The notes below the pieces were generated by a model. The model searched no databases, was not told where the DNA came from, and saw only the letters and a program-made list of their open reading frames with translations. The translations under genes were made by a program, and so were the position numbers. From assembly GCA_039619475.1 (NCBI GenBank), contig CM077116.1, forward strand, positions 303,402,464-303,466,463: 64,000 bases of DNA, written 5' to 3'. Shown in pieces: positions 56,255 through 64,000 of this stretch (position 1 is its first letter; each line of letters starts with the position of its first letter). This DNA comes from Icerya purchasi. Taxonomy: Eukaryota; Arthropoda; Insecta; Hemiptera; Monophlebidae.

Positions 56255-56830
56255 TGAATGTCTAAAAATCCAGTACAAAGGAGAGAGATTAAACTAAAAA
56301 TAGGAGAGAAAAGGGAGAAATAATAATCAAGGAGAAGAAAAACAGAATAAATAAATGAGTAAAGGATGAAATAGAAACGGAAAAGAAGAAAAGAAGAGAA
56401 ACAGAATTGGATGAAGGAAGCTCCGAATTTTCTTTCTCGCGACTTATTAACATAAGTAATAAGAGTAACTATTTAAAATGAATGAAATTAGATAGGATGT
56501 GGGGTACGGAGTTAGTAAAGGGAGAAGACAATGCAATGTTGTTAGCTGCAAGGAATTCCATAACAGCCTCGGTTAAAGAACTGACTGATGGAACAGTAGG
56601 GAAGAGAGAGGAGTTGAGATTCGCCAAGGGGACTAAAGTTAAAAGTATTGAGTGCTGAGAAATAATTGTTACGGGAGAAGTGGAATCGTCGGAGGAGGAA
56701 GCAAGACTTACTGAAAACACATTATTCGTTAGAGGCAAGTAGCAAGCGATGGGTTGGGAGGGCAGGAAATCGTGAAAAAGCATTAAAATAAGTTTTAGGA
56801 TTCAAATATTTGTGGCGAGCGGTGATTTAG
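56255..56830 (-). mobile_element. I-like LINE family, ORF1 C-terminal fragment
   Basis: The minus strand ends FPTVPSVSSLTEAVMEFLAA, NNIALSSPFTNSVPHILSNF, IHFK. The corresponding end of ORF1 at 36281-36949 is FIAEAILDLLASNNIDSSPS, LFLSNYIHLN. An FLPSQP-type proline segment precedes it, as in the intact copy (FPALPSNR). A diverged family member; ORF2 is absent. Confidence 0.7.
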
Positions 56831-57164
56831 GGTGAGGAGCAGATTAAGGGGAACGTAAGAGCCTTAGACGAAGAGGGTTTGGAGAGTAAATTAGAACAAG
56901 AAATTCTGTTGCATGGCCAGTATATGAAAACGCCTGAAAGACTAAATTATATCTTTTGAATTTGAATGCCTAACGAAACGAAAAATTATTTCTTATTATA
57001 CGCTTAATGTCTTTTGAGCTGACCTATTCGGGACAAGAACGACCATAGGCGTTATGAAAGCCTTCCAGTTGCGGTAGTGACGGTAGGATGTTTATAAGAA
57101 TTGATGGGGGGTGTATATTACAGATACTACAACGGACTAAAATATAATCGACTCTATCATACTA
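56831..57164. other. Unassigned
   Basis: Probably flanking DNA or worn LINE sequence; no motif supports a call. Confidence 0.3.
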
Positions 57165-57230
57165 TAACTGTTTCTTGGTAAAGGCCTCCCTGGTTGGTTA
57201 GCCAAAAAATAAATAGAAAAAAAAAAAAGT
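57165..57230 (+). mobile_element. I-like LINE family 3' tail
   Basis: CTGTTTCTTGGTAAAGGCCT followed by CCCTGGTTGGTTAGCC and an A-rich tail matches the family tail motif. The adjacent 3' body is not recognisable. Confidence 0.5.
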
Positions 57231-59914
57231 ATATGTATAACATGCTTCTTCAGGAGAATGCTTTTAAATGTTTAAAACTTTCACAGTGATCGTTATTTAT
57301 CACGTTCGAAAATTATTGATGATGAAGAATGGTTTTTTTCTTCCGATATTCAATATATATATATATATATATATATATCATTTGCTTCTTTGCAGATATT
57401 GCCCAAAAGATTTGTCGCTAAAAAGAATAAAATAAAGATATATAAATATTACATACATTCCTCCAATACTTACTGTAATTTACACGGTAGTTTTAAAAAT
57501 GGCGGAAGAACTTAAATTCAGTCGCTCCGTGAAACATAAATGGGAAACGAAACATCTGCTAACAGTAAATGTTTTTTTTTTATTTCAGTTTTATGATTTA
57601 CCGTCCGAGTAATAATTATTCGAGAAATCATTCGCGTATCCGTAAAAATAATGGAAAACGCTTTACGTGACGGTAAATATTGATTTAAACTGACGGCGGT
57701 TTAATGGACCACTTTATCTCGGCAATGTTCATTAAAAACGATTATTGCCACCTTGCTTTTAAGTATGCGACACACGTTGGAAGGCATTTAAAGATCATCT
57801 GGCACTTTTCATGTCTGTCTACAATAGCAGTTGTTGCAGCTGCGCCTTCAAATTATTTACACACCTTCGGGAAATGGTGAAAAAACATAAAAGTTAGCCG
57901 AAGCTACCTTTCGAGTACAGAAGCCATCTCGTAACGTAAATTTCAAATCGGCTTAGCAATTTACGCGCATCAGGTAGAAGCGAACAAACAGACAGAGGAA
58001 ATTCTTTTAAAAAAGACAGGTCATCCGTTAATAAGCTGAAAACTGCGCGAAAAGGAGCAAAAAAACTGAAAAATGGACACGCAACCTTATTTATTTTATA
58101 AATAATTATTTAATTGCAGTTAATTAAGTAGTCGCTAGAATCGCACCAAAAACTTCATTACACCGACACGTTAATTTCTTACTTTTTACCAAAAACGTTT
58201 TCGAATTCTTGTAACATTTCTCCTTCGAAATATGATGTTACGGCTAATGTTGTATATTATAATAAATGAATAAAATAAATGAATAAAATAAATGGATAAA
58301 ATAAATGAATAAAATAAATGAATAAAAAAGACGCCTTTTTTTTCCAGGTTGCTAACTAGACGCTTCCTGTAAAATGATTCTAACGAATTTTTAAATCTTT
58401 CGAGCTAGAAACTCGACTTTTTCTCTCTTTTTGGGCTCGCCCTTGACTTTAACTCAACCACTTCAGTGTATTATTATACTAGGAAATTAGAGTCTGAAGC
58501 GGCAGGAGATGGAAAGAACAAAGGGCTGAAGTAAAGAAATTATCGATGGAAATGTGAAGAAAATGATAAAGGAAGCACTGTAAGGAGCCGAAAGGCTAAG
58601 AGCCAAGATTTTCGAATACAAAAGGGAACCTACCTAGCAAGAGCCGAACATTTGAAGGAAACATGAATTGCGTCGTATTTAAAAAGAGAACCAGAGTTTT
58701 GGAGGGGACTGTAAGATAGAAAGAAACGAAATGATTAATTTTTAATCTGATTAAGGAGACAATAGTAAAGCGACGATTAAACGTACCTCAATTTGTGAAC
58801 ACTGAAACTGCATCACCCAGTTGATCTACATTTAAAAAACATGGCCAGTCGACTGCATACACGTAAACTCCTAGGTATATTCATAGATCGCACAAGTGCT
58901 ATCCTCTAAATTTTTTTTTTTTTTAAATTTTAAACCTACGAAACGCTCAATATGTGTAGGCCAAAAGGTGCATCTGAAATGTTTATTATTGTGCTTTAAG
59001 CAGTTCTTCTCTATCAGAAAAGGGGAAAAAAAACAAAAAACAAACGCATTTATAACTCCACCTTGAAAAAAAATGCCAAAACCTTCGCTGTACGAAAGTA
59101 CAAGGAACATGGATATGTCTTTTGACTGCGCATAAAATAACGAAATATACAACATTATGTTCAGTTCCTTTCCTAAATTTATATTTATTAATGCTAAAAG
59201 GCGGTGATGACTCAAGTAAAATGCGTAGATACGTGTTTACATTAATGTGGCGAATTGGCATCGACACAAGTATTATTATGCGTAAATGTTCGGATCATTA
59301 TTCATAGTTCAGATTTTCAACTAGAAATATTCCCCTTGTACGGAGCATAAATCAATTTCGAGATCATCGCTAAGTATGAAAATCGTCCATGAAAACGGTC
59401 GCTTCAATTGCGGACAGTGAGCAAGCAAATTTAGTGCAAAGAATTGACGAATACGGGAAATATTAATTAAAAATGTAATACGAGTAATACTTGTTCGTTA
59501 TTAACAGAGTCAGACATCAAACATATTTGCCTCTATTACACACTATTGCGAAAAACCGGCATTCGTTCAATTTTCCGTTTGTTTTCATTGCATTTGGCCT
59601 ATTGAGCACAGCCGTTAAGATCGATCTTTACAAATAAAATAATTAATAAAATATAAAAATTGATATTTGTTAATTATAAGTAACTTTTATAAAAATTAAC
59701 GACCGAAGCCAAACGATTAAACAAGATAATGAACGAATATTAGAAAACAATATTTTAAAATACGAGTGAAATTCAAGTGATCATTTTTGGTCACCGTGAA
59801 AATCGTTCGATACATTTTCGTTGAGTAGCGAAATGTGTCATTGTTTGCTGTTTATAGTGAAAAAAATGCTGGTTACTTTTGCCTAGTAATTTTTAATTGT
59901 ACAATTAAAGGATC
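57231..59914. other. No recognisable gene; contains a minisatellite
   Basis: (TA)n at 57353-57379. A 13-bp unit (ATAAATGAATAAA) repeats five times at 58262-58326. Otherwise AT-rich and unassigned. Confidence 0.4.
58262..58326. repeat. 13-bp minisatellite, five units
   Basis: Five tandem copies of ATAAATGAATAAA, one with a G substitution in the third unit. Confidence 0.95.
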
Positions 59915-60290
59915 TTTTTTTCTTTTTTCTTTTTGTTGTCTTGTCAAACAGGGGGGACCTTTATCCAGAAACAATTAGAAAAGGAAGAAGTCAATTACAT
60001 CTTCATACGAAATCAAATGTTGTTAGAAGGAAGGAATCAATATCCTGGGAATAATGTGTAGAAAAGGAAAAGACAAGATATAAGAGGCGAAATATGGAAT
60101 AGGAAGACCAAGTCGAAGCAAACTGGAATAGAAAGCAGAAAGAGATAAACACTTAATAAACGCATGATCAGCATCGCAAACGCGCTCTTCGTTTGAGAGG
60201 ACAATATAGAAAGAGAACCAATGAATATAGCGAAATAGAAATTAGTCGAAAAATGTTTATTAGATGTATTATTGAACATCTAAAATTTTA
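59915..60290 (-). mobile_element. I-like LINE family, 3' end fragment
   Basis: The minus strand reads FYFAIFIGSLSILSSQTKSA, LIMRLLSVYLFLLSIPVCFD, SCLFLFYTLFPGY and ends with TTTCTGGATAAAGGTCCCCC, a CTGTTTGACAAG segment and an AAAAAGAAAAAAG tail. Hydrophobic C-terminal composition and the tail motif match the family; conserved cysteines are lost. Confidence 0.5.
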
Positions 60291-60622
60291 AAATTAAATA
60301 GGATCGGCGTTGAACGTGACTTAAAGTATTATAAATATTAGTTTATACAAATGCAGATTTGAGCGATAAATTTGGAACTCGCAAAGGGCGGTTTTTTATC
60401 ACTAACAAAATTTGAGCAATGAGCTCTTTAAACAATACCCAAAGCTTTATAGAGTGCGGAAAACAGCAGCATTGAAGGTTGGTTCATTATTATTACTCAA
60501 AAATGATTTTGTATTTAAAATTGCGTAATAAAATTGTATGTAAAAAAAGAAAGAGTACAAGATTTATTCTAGAAATTTAATAAACACACATAAAAAAATA
60601 AAACGATTATGAGTAACGTTTA

Positions 60623-60783
60623 TACCTTCATTAAAGTCTCGGTACATTAAAAATTGCAACAATTAAATAACCGATCTTTCAATACTTGGCTTATTATAGC
60701 AAATGTATCATTATACTCATTTAATATGGTTTTTTAATTGTTGAAATTTCGGAATTTGCTGTACCGAGACTGTAATGAAGGTA
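60623..60783. mobile_element. 161-bp MITE with 24-bp inverted repeats and TTA duplication
   Basis: TACCTTCATTAAAGTCTCGG at the left (continuing TACA) and TACCTTCATTACAGTCTCGG at the right on the other strand (continuing TACA) differ at one position. A second paired block follows inside (CAACAATTAAATAACC against CAACAATTAAAAAACC). TTA flanks both ends (60620-60622 and 60784-60786), as in PIF/Harbinger-type elements. No coding capacity. Confidence 0.75.
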
Positions 60784-60924
60784 TTAATGTTGTTTAAGTC
60801 ATAATTTCCCTCCTTTAATGTATATTTCAACGTAAAATAGATTATTTTTTGTCAATTGTTATTTAACTTTTTAGTGCATTTTCATAAAATTTCTTAGTGC
60901 ACCGTGAAATCGAATGGTATTATT

Positions 60925-61995
60925 AGAAACCTTAAAAATAGAACATCAACAGGAGCGGATGAAATCTCAAACGGATTTTTAAAGAAGTTTAATGATAAAT
61001 ATCCTAAAGTAATAACTAAGTTAATTTATTATTTTATTATAATTATTAACCTGAAAGGTGGAATTTAATGAAGACGGTGTGATATTACCAAAAACTGGTA
61101 AAGACCCAACGATGTCGAGCTCCATATATAGAGTAATTTCGTTAATATCAAATTTGAGTGAGATACATATATATATATATATATTCGAAAAATGTATGCT
61201 AAACAAATTAAAGGAATTTGTAAATAAAAATAATACAATAAAAAATAACCAATATGAGGCATTACAAAACAAGTCATCAGAATTAGCTATATGCGACATT
61301 ATTCAAACTATAAAGAACTATAAAATTAAAATGTTAAATTACTGTCTGCTTACGTTGGATGTAACGAAGGCTTTTTACAGCCTCGACTTAAATAAAAAAT
61401 TGCTTCAACTATTAAATAAATTAGGGCTCGATAATGGAATGTTAAATATTTTGATAACATTCATATAGGGGAAAAAAAAATTGTTACGGGATTACCTGAG
61501 GGATCGATCGATCTTAGACACCTCTGGAATATAATTTTTTCACAAATGTACCACATCATTTTACCAAATGCATTAAAAATAATCACATTTGTAGATGATA
61601 TTGCTGAAGTAATTGTAGATAAAAACGAAACAACGTTAAAAAACAAAATATATCACGTCTACACAAAAAGCTGAAAGATGGCTCAAGTTAATCTTGAAAT
61701 AAATGTAAATAAGTCAAACTGTATTCTCCTTAACAGAAAAGTTGATAAAAAGCCACTAAATTTAACGAGATTCGGTTTAAACATTAGGTACACAAAGCAA
61801 ATCAGATATTTAAGTGTTACTATAGATAACAACTTACAATTTTACAATCATTACAGTTACATCAGGAATAAGATCAACAAATTTACACCGATTTTCAATA
61901 AACTATACAACAACAGCAACCGGTTAAATTATAAAAAGGGAATATTATCGTATAAGTGTATAATTTCCAGCACTGCGAGGCACAGGTTGTTGTAA
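60925..61995 (+). pseudogene. LINE reverse transcriptase with an inactive-looking catalytic region
   Basis: The plus strand reads NRTSTGADEISNGFLKKFND, VILPKTGKDPTMSSS, RVISLISNLSE, an interruption by a (TA)n tract (61150-61180), FEKCMLNKLKEF, LLTLDVTKAFYSLDLNKKL, GLPEGSIDLRHLWNI, then the palm box ITFVDDIAEVI, and NVNKSNCILLNRK, RYLSVTIDNNLQFYNHYSYI. The catalytic box is FVDD rather than F/YADD. Frame changes lie near 61465 and 61640. A Jockey or related clade is likely. No endonuclease; ends at 61995 where the RTE-like element starts. Confidence 0.8.
61150..61182. repeat. (TA)n tract interrupting reverse transcriptase
   Basis: Sits between SNLSE and FEKCMLNKL, two residue blocks that are contiguous in relatives (compare LSKLFEKLFLKRL at 45.5 kb). 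Confidence 0.85.
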
Positions 61996-62567
61996 CTAGA
62001 GTCAGCTTCTCTAGTCAGTAGTCACTCGACCGTGTCACATGGTGCTAACCCCACCGGCGGAGAAACCAAACAACAACCAGGTGAATTCCGTATGTCTGCG
62101 TCGTGCAGCGTGGTAATTTTCTATTCGATAGGCCTAATGTCGATTAGAAAAGCTAAATCCGAACTCACAAATTACATAGCTGATAGGAAAACGGAAAGAG
62201 GTTCACTTGCCGATGGTGATCCTACTAATAAATACCGTTAAGCTTTTTACTGCGTTAACAAGTGCAGACTATCAGCAACTCGTTCGTGACAATGTGCCCC
62301 AGTCAGATTGAATCTAGAGCGAGTAGGCGAGTATTCGGCGCCTTAAAACCGGGTCCTATAAGGGAGTAAACCCTGACAGAAAACCGGCCGAAGGCAAAGG
62401 GAAACCACCGCTGTACAAATCCCTAGTAAAACCTTACGAATAGACAAAGACAAAGTAAAACAAGCAGTCATGAAGCCGCTCAATAGAACGAAGTCGGACA
62501 AGGTAGGAGAGGGCGCAAGAGCGGGGCCTCCAAGACCTTCAGCACGCGAAACCCCCGCACTATCAAC
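61996..62567 (+). promoter_or_regulatory. Presumed 5' UTR of the RTE-like LINE
   Basis: Non-coding lead-in to the endonuclease ORF. It includes AAGGCAAAGGGAAACCACCG followed by CTGTACAAATCCC (about 62392-62424), a block that I recall in front of the ORF of RTE-like insect LINEs. The exact start is not defined. Confidence 0.45.
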
Positions 62568-64000
62568 GTGAAAAGAATTAAAATAGGAACTTGGAACGAC
62601 GTGAGAACCTTGCTAGAAGCAGGGAAATTAAAAAATCTCACTATGAAAGCAGCAAGACTGGGAATGGATATTATTAGTATCAGCGAAGCGAGATGGTCTT
62701 CAAATAGTAGAATGGAGTACGACAAATATGTAATTCAGGATTGCCAGAATCATATTCTAGACACCGCAGCGGTACAACGCTCTTAATAAAGAAGGAACTG
62801 GCCTACGCGATCATATATGTAGCTCCAATTTCCGACAGGATTATTATGATGCAACTTAACAGCAATCCAGTATCTGTCAATTTGATCCAGATATATGCGC
62901 CCACGGCGGAAAGTGGAGATTAAGATATCGAAAGATTCTACACAGATTTGGCAGTAGCCCTAAAGTATACAAAAAAAGATGAAGTCAATATTGTTCTAGG
63001 AGATTTCAACGCTAAAGTTGGAAAAATCAACAGTCCGGTAACCGGTAATTACGGACTCGGGGAACGCAACGAAAGAGGGGAAAGATTAATAGAATTCTGT
63101 GTCAAGAATACAATTTTATTATTACAAATACCTTCTTTAAACTGCCAAAAAGAAGACTATACACTTGGAAAGCGCCAGGTGATTCCCCAGAAAATATAGT
63201 ACGATATCAAATAGATTATATCCTCATCAACAAAAGATTTAGAAATTCCATCATTGCGGCGAAAACTTACCCAAGCACGGACATAAATTCGGATCATAAC
63301 CTTCTGATAGCAAAGTTAACAGTAAAATTGAAGAATACGAAAAAACCTTCGCAAGAATATCTCAATTACAAACTGTTGAAAAATGAAAAGGTTAAATCAA
63401 AACTCGAGGAATCAATATCTTCCGAACTAAATACAAAACTCTCAGAGATTAGAGAAAGCGAAAGTGTTAATAATCACTGGACTCTTATGAAAGATATAAT
63501 TTTGAAAGAAGCTAAAGCACAACTTAAATCGGAAAAAAAAGCAAGGACTGGATTACCGAAGACATAATAGATTTAATCGAGAAAAGAAGGTCAGTGAAGA
63601 ATTGCAGAGAGCAATACCAAACAGTTAATAAGGAACCTCGTAAGAAAATTCGAAAAGCAAAAAGCAGACAGCTCGTAACAAGTTGCCAGGAAATTGAGAA
63701 TTGGCAAGAAAAACATGACTCGTTCAATCTACATGAGGAAATAAAAGAAGTGCTCGGAGTATACAGACAAATAAAACCTATTACTCTAAAAGATGAAAGA
63801 GGAAAACCAATAATAAATGAAGATGATATACGGAAAATGTGGGAATCTTATTTATGCGAAACTCTTCAATGATACGAACGTAAATCCAAATTTAACGGAA
63901 ATAACAGATTACCTTAACATCCTACCAAGCAAAGTAGAAAAAGCTCTTAAATCAGCTAATCTAAACAAAGCTCCAAGTCCAGACGAATTACCTGTTGAAT
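62568..64000 (+). pseudogene. RTE-like LINE ORF2: endonuclease and start of reverse transcriptase, runs off the window
   Basis: An APE-type endonuclease in several frames: IKIGTWNDVRTLLEAGKLKN (with one residue extra after WN), ISISEARWSSNSRMEYDKYV, SGTTLLIKKELAYAI, NLIQIYAPTAESGD, NIVLGDFNAKVGKINSPVTG, NERGERLIEFC and SDHNLLIAKL. These give the N, E, D, N and H residues expected of the nuclease. A linker (RRSVKNCREQYQTVNKEPRK, VLGVYRQIKPITLKDERGKP) leads to EKALKSANLNKAPSPDELPV, the first reverse-transcriptase block, at the window end. Stops and frame changes at about 62785, 62920, 63198, 63565 and 63870 make it a pseudogene. Clade from motifs. Confidence 0.88.

Overview
The window looks like a piece of an arthropod, most likely insect, nuclear genome. 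It is AT-rich, full of homopolymers and (TA)n, (GT)n and (GAA)n microsatellites, and its only recognisable coding sequence belongs to transposable elements (TEs) of insect type: Jockey-like, I/R1-like and RTE-like LINEs, mariner and Tc1 DNA transposons, and a tRNA-derived SINE. I could not recognise a single host protein-coding exon, true tRNA, rRNA or CRISPR array. The species cannot be named from this sequence alone.

Layout: 0-8 kb holds decayed LINE pieces, three copies of a short repeat that carries a terminal hairpin and abuts (TA)n, and a SINE. 7.9-9.4 kb holds an LTR-like repeat fragment, then a broken Tc1-type transposase with direct repeats at one end. 11.4-18.9 kb is a dense LINE graveyard: SINEs, an RNase H-bearing LINE on the minus strand, several 3' ends of one I-like family in both orientations, and a 280-bp inverted duplication. 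20.7-26.8 kb has more degraded LINE ends. 29.6-30.7 kb has a second, inverted copy of the LTR-like repeat, followed by a tandem array whose unit resembles a tRNA-Lys primer-binding site. 31.5-38.2 kb is one almost complete I-like LINE with 14-bp target-site duplications; each ORF is broken by one frameshift. 40.6-46.8 kb has a SINE relic, a 938-bp internally deleted mariner with TA duplications, and a nearly complete Jockey-type LINE with a poly-A tail. 46.8-62 kb returns to fragments, including a 161-bp MITE. From about 62.0 kb to the window end is the 5' half of an RTE-like endonuclease/reverse-transcriptase element that runs off the edge.

How the parts work together: LINE ORF1 proteins bind RNA, ORF2 proteins nick the target and copy the RNA back, and the SINE and MITE are non-autonomous parasites of such machinery. 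Every autonomous element seen whole carries frameshifts or deletions, so these copies look dead, although the I-like copy must be fairly young because its target duplication is intact. I found no clear new molecular system. The observations most worth checking are the primer-binding-site-like array (30476-30715), the in-frame 159-bp duplication between ORF1 and ORF2 of the I-like element, the shared 3' motif of that family, the hairpin/TA repeat family, and the 280-bp inverted LINE duplication. All identity figures are estimates by eye.
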